From Afifellaceae bacterium (GTDB lineage Bacteria > Pseudomonadota > Alphaproteobacteria > Rhizobiales > Afifellaceae): 64,000 bases of DNA. Of this stretch, positions 26,490 to 35,809 are shown piece by piece. Below the pieces are notes generated by a model. It saw only the letters and a list, made by a program, of their open reading frames with translations, was not told the DNA's origin and searched no databases. Both the position numbers and the translations under genes were made by a program. The DNA lies in assembly GCA_028284625.1 (NCBI GenBank), contig JANQRH010000009.1, positions 434,001 through 498,000 on the forward strand, in the 5' to 3' direction. Every line of letters begins with the position of its first letter. The first letter of the stretch is position 1.

Positions 26490-27479
26490 ATGAAGCCCAT
26501 TGCGAGACTGCGCACGATTGCGCTTGCCTGCCTGGCGAGCCTTGGCTTGCTCGCCACAACCGTGACCGCACAAGCGGAAAAGTTGAAGGTCGCGGCGATT
26601 TATACGCTTCCGGTAGAGCAGCAGTGGATCAGCCGTATCCACAAGGCTCTCAATACGGCCGCGGAGCGGGGGGACATCGACTATGTGTTCTCTGAGAACG
26701 TCGCCAACACCGACTACGAGCGGGTGATGCGCGAATATGCCGAGCAAGGCATGCAGCTCGTCGTCGGCGAGGTCTTCGGCCTTGAACGGGCAGCGCGCAA
26801 GGTCGCCGCCGACTACCCCGACACGGCCTTCCTGATGGGATCGTCATTCGGGCCGGTGGCGCCGAACTTCTCCGTCTTCGACAACTGGATTCACGAACCG
26901 TCCTACCTGACCGGCATGGTCGCGGGCTCCATGACGGAGTCCAACGTCATCGGCATGGTCGGCGGTTACGCGATTCCGGAAGTGAACCGGCTCATGCACG
27001 CCTTCATGGACGGCGCGCGGGAGGTCAATCCGGACGTGAAGTTCATCGTGAACTTCATCGACAGCTGGTATGACCCGCCCAAGGCCAAGGAAAGCGCGTT
27101 CGCGATGATGGATGCTGGTGCGGACATCATGTATGCGGAGCGCTTTGGCGTGTCCGACGCGGCCGTGGAGCGCGGCGTGAAGGCCATCGGCAACGTGATC
27201 GACACGGCCGGCGACTATCCCGGCACCATCTTGGCTTCGGCGCTGTGGCACATGGAAGCGACCATCGACAAGGCGATCGCCAATGTCGGTGCCGGGACGT
27301 TCGAGGCGGCCGATTACGGGCAGTACAGCTTCATGGCGCATGGCGGCGGCTCGTTGGTGATGGACGAGAGCCTGTTGCCCACCGATACCGTGACTGCGGT
27401 GCGCGCCAAGGAAGAGGAGATCAACGCGGGGCTCTTCCGCGTCAACGTCAACGACGACCGTCCGGTCTCCGACAATTGA
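26490..27479 (+). CDS. BMP family ABC transporter substrate-binding protein
   Basis: A 329-residue basic-membrane-protein (BMP/Med) family binding protein. The signal peptide ends near TAQA/E (residue about 27), followed by KLKVAAIYTLPVEQQWISRI. Landmarks are YAEQGMQLVVGEVFGLERAARKVA and VIGMVGGYAIPEVNRLMHAF. I choose ATG 26490; a start at 26454 would add a charged leader before the signal peptide. BMP proteins with two-domain ATPases and two permeases usually bind nucleosides or other nucleobase compounds, which the deaminase at 31059 supports. Confidence 0.92.
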   Translation: MKPIARLRTIALACLASLGLLATTVTAQAEKLKVAAIYTLPVEQQWISRIHKALNTAAERGDIDYVFSENVANTDYERVMREYAEQGMQLVVGEVFGLERAARKVAADYPDTAFLMGSSFGPVAPNFSVFDNWIHEPSYLTGMVAGSMTESNVIGMVGGYAIPEVNRLMHAFMDGAREVNPDVKFIVNFIDSWYDPPKAKESAFAMMDAGADIMYAERFGVSDAAVERGVKAIGNVIDTAGDYPGTILASALWHMEATIDKAIANVGAGTFEAADYGQYSFMAHGGGSLVMDESLLPTDTVTAVRAKEEEINAGLFRVNVNDDRPVSDN

Positions 27480-27488
27480 TACGGGACT

Positions 27489-27518
27489 GCGGGCCGGCAA
27501 CACAACGGGCCGGCCCGC
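27489..27518 (+). promoter_or_regulatory. Intergenic hairpin after BMP binding-protein gene
   Basis: A perfect 9-bp stem, GCGGGCCGG and CCGGCCCGC with a 12-nt loop, occupies most of the 49-bp gap between the binding-protein stop and the ATPase ATG at 27529. There is no following U tract. It is the same arrangement as in the four other ABC operons. Confidence 0.7.
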
Positions 27519-27528
27519 ACCCGACACC

Positions 27529-29046
27529 ATGATTGCGGACAAAGTTCTTTCCCTTGAGGGGCTCTCGAAACGGTTCGGCTCCGTTGTCGCCAACGACAAT
27601 GTGAGCCTCGAACTTTATCGGGGTGAGATATTGGCGCTGCTCGGCGAAAACGGCGCCGGCAAGACCACTTTGATGAACATGCTCTTCGGCCACTACCTGC
27701 CCGACAGCGGCAGCGTGCACGTGGCCGGCGAGAAGGGAGCGCTTCGCCCGCTCGCGCTCGGCCATCCGCAGGCCGCGCTGGAGGCCGGTATCGGCATGGT
27801 GCACCAGCACTTCACGCTGGCGGAGAATCTGAGCGCATTCGACAACATTCTCCTGGGTTCTGAGCCGCTCAGCCGCCTCAGGCGCGATCGCTCAACCGGC
27901 CGGGCCAAGATCGATCAGATCATGAGCGACAGCGGCTTGAGGGCGGACCTCGATATCCCCGTCGGCCGCATGTCCGTTGGTGAACGGCAGCGCGTCGAAA
28001 TCTTGAAGGCGCTCTATCGCGACGTGTCGATCCTGGTGCTCGACGAGCCGACGGCCGTGTTGACGCCGCAGGAAGCCGACACGCTGTTTGAGAATATCGG
28101 CGCCATGGCCAAGGACGGGTTGTCGGTTATCTTCATCTCCCACAAGCTGCGTGAGGTGCTGGCGTTCTCGCACCGCATCGCCGTGCTCCGCCACGGAACG
28201 AAGGTCGGCGAAATTGCTTCGGCCGATGCCACCGAGCGCACGATTGCCAGGATGATGGTCGGCGCGGAGACGCCGGAGACGAAACGCGAAAGCCATGAGC
28301 CTGGCGCGCCCGTTCTCAGGCTTGAGAACGTGTCGGTGGCCGGCCGCTCGCGACGCGACAGCCTGAGCGACGCCGACCTGACTGTGCGGCGGCATGAAAT
28401 TCTGGGCGTGGCCGGCGTGTCCGGCAACGGACAGAGCGCGCTAGCCGGGATCATTTCCGGGCTCATGCCGCTGTCCAAAGGCGCGATGGTGATCGACAAC
28501 GCCACAATCAACGGTCACGACCCGCTGACCATGATCCGCGCCGGCGTCGGGCGCATTCCTGAAGATCGCCATCACGACGGGATCGTCGGCTCGATGAGTG
28601 TTGCGGAGAACATGGTGATTGAGCGGCTGGACGATCCGGAGATCCAGACGCGCGGCTTGTTGAAGCGCGATGCCATCCAGGCGCACGCGGAGAAGCTTGC
28701 TCGCGACTACGATGTGCGGGGGCCGGGCGTGGAGGCGAATGCACGTCTGCTGTCGGGCGGCAACATACAGAAGATGATCCTCGCCCGCGTGTTTGAAAGG
28801 AGCCCGAAGCTTATCCTGGCCAACCAGCCGACGCGCGGACTCGATATGGGCGCGGCCGCGGAGGTCGCGCGCCGGCTCCTGGAAGCGCGATCGCGGGGGG
28901 CGGCCATCATTCTAATCTCCGAGGACCTGGATGAAATCCTGAGCCTCTCCGACCGGATCATGGTGATCCACGACGGAGAGCTGGTCGAGGCGGACACACG
29001 CGACCGTGAGACGTTGGGGCTGATGATGGCGGGAGAGGCGGCGTGA
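27529..29046 (+). CDS. Two-domain ABC ATPase (nucleoside-type importer)
   Basis: A 505-residue ATPase with two ABC domains. The first has Walker A GENGAGKTT, signature MSVGERQRVEILKAL and Walker B ILVLDEPTAVLTP. The second has the variant Walker A GVSGNGQSA, signature LSGGNIQKMILARV and ILANQPTRGLD. This asymmetry is normal for the RbsA/YufO group. It overlaps the next permease gene by 4 bp (GTGA). It energises nucleoside or nucleobase uptake with 26490-31057. Confidence 0.94.
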   Translation: MIADKVLSLEGLSKRFGSVVANDNVSLELYRGEILALLGENGAGKTTLMNMLFGHYLPDSGSVHVAGEKGALRPLALGHPQAALEAGIGMVHQHFTLAENLSAFDNILLGSEPLSRLRRDRSTGRAKIDQIMSDSGLRADLDIPVGRMSVGERQRVEILKALYRDVSILVLDEPTAVLTPQEADTLFENIGAMAKDGLSVIFISHKLREVLAFSHRIAVLRHGTKVGEIASADATERTIARMMVGAETPETKRESHEPGAPVLRLENVSVAGRSRRDSLSDADLTVRRHEILGVAGVSGNGQSALAGIISGLMPLSKGAMVIDNATINGHDPLTMIRAGVGRIPEDRHHDGIVGSMSVAENMVIERLDDPEIQTRGLLKRDAIQAHAEKLARDYDVRGPGVEANARLLSGGNIQKMILARVFERSPKLILANQPTRGLDMGAAAEVARRLLEARSRGAAIILISEDLDEILSLSDRIMVIHDGELVEADTRDRETLGLMMAGEAA

Positions 29047-30116
29047 TCAGGATCGAGCCACGCGACGCACCCTCGCGCTATTGGAGCATCGGGCTCCCCA
29101 TCTTGTCGGGCGTGATTGCACTCGCTCTGGCCGGCATCCCGTTGGCCTTCGCCGGGGCCGATATCACAATTGCATTCGGCGAGATGTTCAAAGGCGTATT
29201 CGGATCGGTATTCGCCTTCACCGAGATGCTGACGCGGGCAACGCCGTTGATCTTCACCGGCCTTGCGGCCGCGCTCGCCTTTCGGGCGCGGCTTTGGAAC
29301 ATCGGTGCTGAGGGCCAGCTCTATCTTGGCGCCATGGCCGCCGTGGCGATCGGCTCCGGCGCAATCGATGCGCCGGCTTTGGTACTCGTGCCGCTCATCA
29401 TTGCTTTCGGATGCGCGGCCGGGGCCGCTGGCATGGCCGTGCCCGCGGCGCTGAAGACGCGCTTTGGCGCCGACGAAGTCGTCACGACCCTGCTTCTGAA
29501 CTTCGTCATCCTGATCTTCCTGCAATACATGCTGGAAGGGCCGCTGAAGGATCCCATGGGGCTCGGTTGGCCACAAAGCCCGCCGATCCTTGATCAGGGC
29601 ATGCTTCCACCGCTCATCGAACGGATGCGCGTGCATTCCGGTCTCGTCATCGCGCTCATCTGCGCGGTCGCTGCGCATTTCGTTTTGGCGCGAACGGTCT
29701 GGGGCTTCAGGCTCCGCGCGGTTGGGGAGAACGCTGCGGCCGCACGTCATGCCGGCATCCCGGTCAATCGCACCGTCATGAGCGTGGCGATCGTTTCCGG
29801 CGCGCTGGCGGGTATGGCCGGCGTCAGCGAAGTCGCCGGGCTGAAGGGCTACCTCACAGCGGACCTTTCGCCGGGTTTCGGATTCAGCGGCATTGTTGTT
29901 GCCATGCTGGCGGGATTGTCCCCCTTGGGCGTCGTTGCCGCCGCCCTGTTCATTGCCTCCGTCTTTGTCGGCGCCGACAGCATGAGCCGCGCCATGGGGG
30001 TCTCGTCGTTCCTCGCTGATCTCGTTGTCTCCATGTCGCTTCTGTGCGTGCTCATTGGCGGCTTCTTCGCGCGCTTCCGCTTGACACGCATCCAAACGGC
30101 GGGCGCCGGCACATGA
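29043..30116 (+). CDS. ABC transporter permease (YufP-like)
   Basis: A 357-residue integral membrane protein of the BPD_transp_2 family, nucleoside branch. It carries GLAAALAFRARLWNIGAEGQLYLGA near residue 75, FGADEVVTTLLLNFVILI, and GFGFSGIVVAMLAGLSPLG near the C-terminus, all typical of YufP. Its start overlaps the ATPase stop and its stop overlaps the second permease start (ATGA), so expression is coupled. Confidence 0.93.
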   Translation: MIRIEPRDAPSRYWSIGLPILSGVIALALAGIPLAFAGADITIAFGEMFKGVFGSVFAFTEMLTRATPLIFTGLAAALAFRARLWNIGAEGQLYLGAMAAVAIGSGAIDAPALVLVPLIIAFGCAAGAAGMAVPAALKTRFGADEVVTTLLLNFVILIFLQYMLEGPLKDPMGLGWPQSPPILDQGMLPPLIERMRVHSGLVIALICAVAAHFVLARTVWGFRLRAVGENAAAARHAGIPVNRTVMSVAIVSGALAGMAGVSEVAGLKGYLTADLSPGFGFSGIVVAMLAGLSPLGVVAAALFIASVFVGADSMSRAMGVSSFLADLVVSMSLLCVLIGGFFARFRLTRIQTAGAGT

Positions 30117-31057
30117 TGGATATTCTGCAGATCGTGCTCAGCGAGTCGTTCTGGGCGGCTTCGCTCAGGATCGCGACGCCGCTGATCTTCGGCGTGCTCG
30201 GCGCGCTTCTTTGCGAGCGGGCCGGTGTCCTCAATCTTGGGATTGAAGGCATCTTCGTGGTCGGCGCGATGAGCGGCTGGATGGCCGTTTGGCTGGGCGC
30301 GGGACTCTGGGGTGGCGTGCTCGTCGCGGCTTTCGCCGGTGCGTTATTCGGGCTGATCCACGCCATCCTTACCGTTCCGCTCGGCCTTTCGCAGCATGTA
30401 TCCGGGCTCGGCGTCACCTTGTTCGCAACGTCGGCGAGCTACTTCGCCTATCGCACGGCGCTGCCGAATGTCACCTCGCCGCCGCGTATTGAGCCCTTCG
30501 GCGCGCTCGACATACCGATCCTCTCCGACCTGCCGTTCTTAGGCCCGGTGTTGTTCCAACAGACGGCGCTGACCTGGCTCGCCATTTTGATGGTGGCCAT
30601 TGTCTGGTACGTCCTGAACCGCACCGCGCTCGGCGTGGCGATCAAGGCGGTGGGCGACAATCCGGCGAGCATCGATGCGCAGGGGCTCAGCGTCTACGGC
30701 CTCAGGATCGGAGCGGTGGTGGCTGGGTCAGCGCTTATGGCGCTCGGCGGTGCCTTTCTCACCATGTCGGCGTTCGACGCCTTCTTCTTCGGTATGGTCA
30801 ACGGACGCGGCTGGATTTGCATCGCACTTGTGATCTTTGCGAGCTGGCGGCCGGGCAAGGCGTTGCTCGGCGCGCTTTTGTTCGGTGCTTTCGATGCGCT
30901 TCAGGTGCGGCTGCAGACGGAGGTCGGCGCGTTCCTACCGAGCCAGGTCTTCCTGGCCGCACCATTCGTGCTCTCCATTATCGCGCTGGTGATTGCGGCC
31001 CGCAGCGCCGACTATCCGCGGGCGCTGCTCACGCCTTGGTTCAAAGGTCAAAGATAA
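30113..31057 (+). CDS. ABC transporter permease (YufQ-like)
   Basis: A 314-residue permease, the smaller partner in BMP-type importers. Landmarks are LCERAGVLNLGIEGIFVVGAM near the N-terminus, ALGVAIKAVGDNPASIDAQG in the cytoplasmic loop and GWICIALVIFASWRP. ATG 30113 overlaps the previous stop as ATGA; the open frame upstream to 30044 overlaps the first permease and is ignored. It is followed 1 bp later by the deaminase ATG. Confidence 0.93.
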   Translation: MMDILQIVLSESFWAASLRIATPLIFGVLGALLCERAGVLNLGIEGIFVVGAMSGWMAVWLGAGLWGGVLVAAFAGALFGLIHAILTVPLGLSQHVSGLGVTLFATSASYFAYRTALPNVTSPPRIEPFGALDIPILSDLPFLGPVLFQQTALTWLAILMVAIVWYVLNRTALGVAIKAVGDNPASIDAQGLSVYGLRIGAVVAGSALMALGGAFLTMSAFDAFFFGMVNGRGWICIALVIFASWRPGKALLGALLFGAFDALQVRLQTEVGAFLPSQVFLAAPFVLSIIALVIAARSADYPRALLTPWFKGQR

Positions 31058-31058
31058 A

Positions 31059-32345
31059 ATGTTCGATCTTGTCGTGAGGAATGCCACCTTGCCCGACGGG
31101 CAGACCGGCGTGGATATCGCGTGCAAGGACGGCACGATCGCCGCTGTGGAGGCGGGGATTGCCGCGGACGCGGGAGCCCAGATCGACGCCGGCGGCTATC
31201 TCGTTTCGCCGCCCTTCATCGATCCGCATTTCCACATGGATGCGACGCTGTCTTTGGGGACACCGCGCATGAACGTCTCCGGCACGTTGCTGGAGGGCAT
31301 CGCGCTGTGGGGCGAACTGAAGCCCGTGCAGAGCGTTGAGGATATCGTCGCGCGGGCGCGGCGCTATTGCGACCTTGCGGTCACCATGGGGATCGGCGCC
31401 ATCCGCAGCCATGTCGATACGTGCGATCCGGAGCTCAAGGGCGTGACGGCGCTGCTCCAGGTCCGCGACGCCGTGAAGGACTATCTGGACCTACAGCTTG
31501 TCGCTTTCCCTCAGGACGGCGTGCTCCGCGACCCTGAAGCCATGGAGCTGACGGTTCGGGCTCTCGACATGGGCGTCGATATCGTCGGCGGGATTCCGCA
31601 TTTCGAGCGGACTATGGCCGACGGCGCGGAATCGGTGCGTCTGCTCTGCGAGATCGCTGCGGAGCGCGGGCTGATGGTCGACATGCATTGCGACGAAACC
31701 GACGATCCCATGAGCCGGCACATCGAGACGCTGGCGCGTGAAACGCAGCGGCTCGGCCTGCAGGGGCGCGTCGCCGGCTCGCACCTCACGTCAATGCACT
31801 CCATGGACAATTACTATGTGTCCAAGCTCATTCCGTTGATGGTCGAAGCGGGGGTTCACGCCATTCCGAACCCACTCATCAACATCATGATCCAGGGGCG
31901 TCACGACACGTATCCCAAGCGTCGCGGACAGACCCGTGTGCGCGAGTTGCGCGACGCTGGCATCAACGTCGGGTTCGGCTCCGATTGTGTGATGGACCCG
32001 TGGTATTCGCTCGGAAAGGCGGACATGCTCGACGTCGCGTTCATGGCATTGCATGTCGGGCACCTGTCGAGCCGCGCGGACATGGCCTGGTGCTTTGAGG
32101 CCGTGACGACCAACTCAGCGAAGATCATGGGGCTTGAGGGCTACGGCCTGGAGCCGGGGAGCATGGCGAACATGGTCCTACTTCAAGCCACCGACCCGAT
32201 CGAAGCCATCCGGCTTCGTGCGCACCGCCTTGCCGTCATTCGATCCGGCCGCGTGATCGCAAGAAGCGCGGCCGTGACGACGGACCTTTCGCTCGACGGA
32301 GGCCAGACCACGATCGACCCGACCAGCTACGCCCCGAAGGCCTGA
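31059..32345 (+). CDS. Cytosine deaminase-like amidohydrolase
   Basis: A 428-residue metal-dependent amidohydrolase closely resembling E. coli CodA across its length. It has DPHFHMDATLS (metal His-x-His), SGTLLEGIALWGE, QLVAFPQDGVL, DMHCDETDD (metal His and catalytic Glu), GSHLTSMHSM, NPLINIMIQGRHDTYPKRRG and GFGSDCVMDPWYSLG. The residue after the metal-binding Asp is Cys310, where E. coli CodA has Asp314, so the base specificity may differ. It starts 1 bp after the permease stop, making deamination of the imported compound the obvious role. Confidence 0.88.
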   Translation: MFDLVVRNATLPDGQTGVDIACKDGTIAAVEAGIAADAGAQIDAGGYLVSPPFIDPHFHMDATLSLGTPRMNVSGTLLEGIALWGELKPVQSVEDIVARARRYCDLAVTMGIGAIRSHVDTCDPELKGVTALLQVRDAVKDYLDLQLVAFPQDGVLRDPEAMELTVRALDMGVDIVGGIPHFERTMADGAESVRLLCEIAAERGLMVDMHCDETDDPMSRHIETLARETQRLGLQGRVAGSHLTSMHSMDNYYVSKLIPLMVEAGVHAIPNPLINIMIQGRHDTYPKRRGQTRVRELRDAGINVGFGSDCVMDPWYSLGKADMLDVAFMALHVGHLSSRADMAWCFEAVTTNSAKIMGLEGYGLEPGSMANMVLLQATDPIEAIRLRAHRLAVIRSGRVIARSAAVTTDLSLDGGQTTIDPTSYAPKA

Positions 32346-32431
32346 AGGCAGAGCGCCTATCGTTGACAACTTCGCGCTTCCGGCTCACCTGGAAACGGAG
32401 CGAATTGGACGACTTGGTCTGTCTTGAAAAA

Positions 32432-32512
32432 ATGCAGTTACACCAACGACCTATCATAGCCGTGGCGCCGATGGTGGAGTGGACCGAAAGACTGTGTTCT
32501 TCAGTCGTTTGA
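32432..32512 (+). pseudogene. dusA 5'-end remnant at left island boundary
   Basis: A 26-codon open stretch ending in TGA. It reads QRPIIAVAPMVEWTERLC, against QRPIIAVAPMMEWTDRHC of intact dusA at 41728. Identity is near perfect over 44 bp and fades on both sides, though codons such as WTxRxC are still recognisable beyond the core. It is too short to function and is best read as the leftover 5' end of dusA displaced by insertion of an element. Confidence 0.75.
32444..32487 (+). repeat. Left 44-bp direct repeat (candidate attL)
   Basis: It starts CAACGACCTATCATAGCC and ends TGGAGTGGACCGA. It is identical to 41740-41783 except G at 32474 versus A at 41770. It corresponds to dusA codons 5-19. 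Confidence 0.8.
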
Positions 32513-32548
32513 TCGAGCGGGTGTGCAATATCTTCACCGGCAGCAGCG

Positions 32549-33454
32549 CTACGGAACCACAGCGCCACCGCGCGAAAGCGCGTTCCAGATACGCGAATGC
32601 AGATCCGAAGCGTCCTCGGCGCGCTTTCGCGCAATAATCTGCATGTGCACGCTACCGAGTTCATCGCTGAGATCGCTGAGCCGACCGTCGTCAAGATCGG
32701 CTTGCGCAAGCGCCTCCGGGACCCACGCGACGCCAACACCCGCCGACGCCATCTGCATAGCCGCCAGAGTGAGCGCCGTCTCCGCGACGATGTTGAGCCG
32801 ACACTGGCGTTCAATGTGAGGGTAGATGTGCCGTTCCACGGCCACGCCCAGAAAGACGTCGGCAGGATAGGCAACTACGTCCAGATGGCCCATGTGGAAG
32901 CGCCAAAGCATCTCCTTGACGGTCCGCGCCTGATAAACGGGGACAAGCCTTTCGTTTGCAATGAACGCTTCCTGGGTCGTCGCAGCCCGATAGCCGGCGG
33001 CTTCGGACTCCATGCCGTAGGTGATGGAGAAGTCCGCCTGCCCGGTAAGAAGCAGGGCCTCGCATTCGTCCAGATTGGCTGAGCGCAGACGGACGTGCGC
33101 CTTTCCAATGCCGGATATCAGTTTGACGATCTGCGGCCCAAGCGAGGCGGTAATGGCGTGCTGGCAGGCGACCACGACCAGGCGTGAACCCGACCGGCTC
33201 TCGGTCTGAATCTGCTTGATCAGACTGCGCTGTTGCCGTGCTGCCTGCCGCAGTCGCTCCTGGTTGTTGCGCAGGGCAGCCGCCGGTCGGTTGGGCTTCG
33301 ACCGTCTGTCGATCAGCGCGACGTCCAGCAGCATCTCAAGGGTCTGTATACGTCGCGAGAAAGCCGACTGCGAGACATTGCGCATGGCGGCCGCCTCGAC
33401 CACCGATCCGGTGTCGAGCAACGCGATGACGTCCTCCATCCAATCGATCCTCAT
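32549..33454 (-). CDS. LysR family transcriptional regulator (CuyR-like position)
   Basis: A 301-residue LysR-type regulator. Its N-terminal HTH is VVEAAAMRNVSQSAFSRRIQTLE, slightly atypical in lacking the usual FT in the first helix. A coiled linker follows (NNQERLRQAARQQRSLIKQ), then a substrate-binding domain. It is divergent from the CuyA-like gene with a 114-bp gap that holds a TTCAAA-N6-TTTGAA box. LysR regulators called CuyR are known beside cysteate sulfo-lyase genes, so control of the island operon by a sulfonate intermediate is likely. It is the only minus-strand gene of the island. Confidence 0.88.
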   Translation of the reverse strand: MRIDWMEDVIALLDTGSVVEAAAMRNVSQSAFSRRIQTLEMLLDVALIDRRSKPNRPAAALRNNQERLRQAARQQRSLIKQIQTESRSGSRLVVVACQHAITASLGPQIVKLISGIGKAHVRLRSANLDECEALLLTGQADFSITYGMESEAAGYRAATTQEAFIANERLVPVYQARTVKEMLWRFHMGHLDVVAYPADVFLGVAVERHIYPHIERQCRLNIVAETALTLAAMQMASAGVGVAWVPEALAQADLDDGRLSDLSDELGSVHMQIIARKRAEDASDLHSRIWNALSRGGAVVP

Positions 33455-33482
33455 GACGACTCCGTGTCAATATGCACATCCT

Positions 33483-33512
33483 GCATGAGATGCGTTCAAA
33501 AATGCATTTGAA
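33483..33512. promoter_or_regulatory. Candidate LysR binding region
   Basis: Two inverted repeats lie side by side: GCAT-GAG-ATGC at 33483-33493 and TTCAAA-N6-TTTGAA at 33495-33512, the latter fitting the T-N11-A form of LysR boxes. They sit between the divergent LysR and CuyA-like genes. Confidence 0.55.
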
Positions 33513-33568
33513 TGTCCGGAAACGCCGTGTCAACAATTGCCGAAATTTCTGACCTGGAGGTGGTTTCC

Positions 33569-34594
33569 ATGCATTTTTCGCGTTTTCCGCGGGTGCATCT
33601 GGCACACTTGCCGACTGCTCTTGAGCCGATGGACCGGCTCTCGAAGGCCCTTGGCGGCCCACGCATCTGGATCAAACGCGACGATTGCACGGGCATGTCC
33701 ACCGGCGGCAACAAGACGCGGAAGCTGGAATTCCTGATGGCGGAAGCATCGGCCCAGGGCGCCGATCTCGTCATGACGCAAGGCGCAACGCAGTCCAATC
33801 ACGCCCGCCAGACCGCGGCGTTTGCAGCGCGCATGGGCATGGCCTGCCACATCCTGCTGGAAGACCGGACCGGTTTTAAGGATCCCAACTACAACAACAA
33901 CGGCAACGTGTTCCTGAACTATCTGCACGGCGCGACGGCGGAGATGCGCCCGGGCGGCCTCGACATGAATGCGGAGATGGAAGCGGTCGCGGAGACGTTC
34001 CGCGCCAACGGTCGGAGCGTCTACACCATTCCGGGGGGCGGTTCGAACGCGACGGGCGCACTGGGCTATGCTAACGCCGCTATGGAGATTGTTCAGCAAG
34101 CCAACGCGATGGGCTTAAGGATCGACCGGATCGTGCATGCCACCGGAAGCGCGGGCACGCAGGCCGGCCTGGTCGTCGGCCTCAAAGCGATCAACGCCAA
34201 CATCCCGCTCCTCGGCATCGGTGTGCGCGCCCCCAAACCGACGCAGGAGGAGAATGTCTACAATCTGGCGATCGCAACCGCAGAGAAGCTGGGATGTCCC
34301 GGTGTCGTGTCGCGCGACGACATCGTCGCGAACACCGACTATGTCGGCGAGGGGTACGGCATTCCGACGCCGGAATGCCTGCAGGCCATTGAGATGTTCG
34401 CTCGCCTGGAGGGCGTCCTGCTGGACCCGGTCTATTCGGGCAAAGGCGCAGCCGGACTGATCGACCTGACCAGAAAGGGTGAGTTTTCGCACGACGAGAA
34501 CGTCGTCTTCCTGCACACCGGCGGCGCGGCGGCGCTCTTCGGCTACACCCATGCATTCGGCGACGACACGTCGATCATGCAGGCGGCCGAGTGA
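33569..34594 (+). CDS. cuyA: L-cysteate sulfo-lyase-like PLP enzyme (D-cysteine desulfhydrase/ACC deaminase family)
   Basis: A 341-residue fold-type II PLP enzyme. The PLP Lys is Lys49 in [10 protein letters not shown]. Phosphate-binding and substrate regions are [30 protein letters not shown] and [13 protein letters not shown]. From memory, the N-terminus ([20 protein letters not shown]) and the [14 protein letters not shown] stretch match CuyA proteins of marine alphaproteobacteria more closely than enterobacterial DcyD. CuyA releases sulfite and ammonia from L-cysteate, giving pyruvate. The start ATG 33569 has GGAGG upstream. D-cysteine desulfhydrase remains possible. The HpsN-like gene in the same island supports sulfonate use. 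Confidence 0.72.
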   Translation: MHFSRFPRVHLAHLPTALEPMDRLSKALGGPRIWIKRDDCTGMSTGGNKTRKLEFLMAEASAQGADLVMTQGATQSNHARQTAAFAARMGMACHILLEDRTGFKDPNYNNNGNVFLNYLHGATAEMRPGGLDMNAEMEAVAETFRANGRSVYTIPGGGSNATGALGYANAAMEIVQQANAMGLRIDRIVHATGSAGTQAGLVVGLKAINANIPLLGIGVRAPKPTQEENVYNLAIATAEKLGCPGVVSRDDIVANTDYVGEGYGIPTPECLQAIEMFARLEGVLLDPVYSGKGAAGLIDLTRKGEFSHDENVVFLHTGGAAALFGYTHAFGDDTSIMQAAE

Positions 34595-34606
34595 GCGGAG
34601 GCGCTT

Positions 34607-35809
34607 TTGGTCCCGTTCCGCGGCAGTTTCACCCAACAGGAAGCGATACCGGATGCGGCGATCGCGGCCGCGGTGGAGGTCATGCGCAGCGGCCGCCTTC
34701 ACAGGTACAACGCCGCTGAGGGCGAGGAGAGCATCGTCTCACGGCTGGAGCGGGATTTTGCCGATTATCAGGGCGCGAAGTACTGCCTTGCCTGCGCTTC
34801 GGGCGGATACGCCATGTCGCTGGCGCTCAGGGCCGCCGGGGTCGGGCCCGGCGAGCCTGTTCTGACCAACGGTTTCACGCTGGCGCCAGTGCCCGGCGCG
34901 ATCGCCAGCGTCGGCGCAAAGCCGCTGCTCGTTGAGATCACCGACGACCTCGTCATCGATTTCAACGATCTTCAGAACAAGATCGCATCGAGCGGCGCCA
35001 AGGTCCTGCTCCTGTCGAATATGCGTGGACATCTCTGCGACATGGATGCCCTTGTCGCCATGCTCAACGCAGCGGGCGTGATGCTGCTGGAAGACTGCGC
35101 GCACACGATGGGCGCCCGGTGGAACGGGCGGCTGAGCGGCGCCTTCGGACGGGCGGCGTGCTTCTCCACCCAGACCTACAAGCACATAAACTCCGGTGAG
35201 GGCGGACTGCTGACGGCAGACGATGACGTCTTCATGGCCCGCGCCATCGTGCTGTCTGGCTCATACATGCTCTATGAACGCCACGGCGCGGCGCCGCCCA
35301 AGGCGGCCTTCGACGGAATCCGACTCGAAACGCCGAACATGTCGGGGCGGATGGACAATCTGCGCGCCGCCATTCTGCTGCCGCAGCTCGCCGAACTGGA
35401 CCGCTATGTCGGGCGCTGGAAGGAACGCTACGACCTCATCGCCAAGCGTCTTGCGGCCATTCCGGGCGTCGCCCTACCGCAACGCCCGTCCGCGGAACGC
35501 TATGTCGGGAGCTCGATCCAGTTTCGGCTTCCATGGGCCGATGCAGACGCCGCGCGCGCGTTCGTTGCCGCCAACAAGGCTCTGGGGGTCGAGCTGAAAT
35601 GGTTCGGCGACAGCAACCCGGTCGCCTTTACCTCCAATCATCATAGCTGGACGTACATAGAGCCGCAGGTCCTCGAGCAGACCGACCGCGTTCTTGCGGG
35701 GCTCTTCGACATGCGCATCCCGCTGACCTTCACGCTCGACGATTGCGAGCACATCGCACAGATCATCGCCTACACGCTCGCTCAATTGTCGCTGGATGGT
35801 GCGGCATGA
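34607..35809 (+). CDS. DegT/DnrJ/EryC1/StrS family aminotransferase
   Basis: A 400-residue fold-type I PLP aminotransferase. The PLP Lys is Lys192 in TQTYKHINSGEGG, followed by the family GEGG; the Asp of MLLEDCAHTMGARW binds the pyridine nitrogen. The start is TTG 34607 with GGAGG 5 nt upstream, 12 bp after the sulfo-lyase stop. Its stop overlaps the next start as ATGA. DegT enzymes usually aminate keto-sugars, but in this context amination of a keto-sulfonate or deamination of an amino-sulfonate to or from the sulfo-lyase step is plausible. The substrate is unknown. Confidence 0.85.
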   Translation: MVPFRGSFTQQEAIPDAAIAAAVEVMRSGRLHRYNAAEGEESIVSRLERDFADYQGAKYCLACASGGYAMSLALRAAGVGPGEPVLTNGFTLAPVPGAIASVGAKPLLVEITDDLVIDFNDLQNKIASSGAKVLLLSNMRGHLCDMDALVAMLNAAGVMLLEDCAHTMGARWNGRLSGAFGRAACFSTQTYKHINSGEGGLLTADDDVFMARAIVLSGSYMLYERHGAAPPKAAFDGIRLETPNMSGRMDNLRAAILLPQLAELDRYVGRWKERYDLIAKRLAAIPGVALPQRPSAERYVGSSIQFRLPWADADAARAFVAANKALGVELKWFGDSNPVAFTSNHHSWTYIEPQVLEQTDRVLAGLFDMRIPLTFTLDDCEHIAQIIAYTLAQLSLDGAA

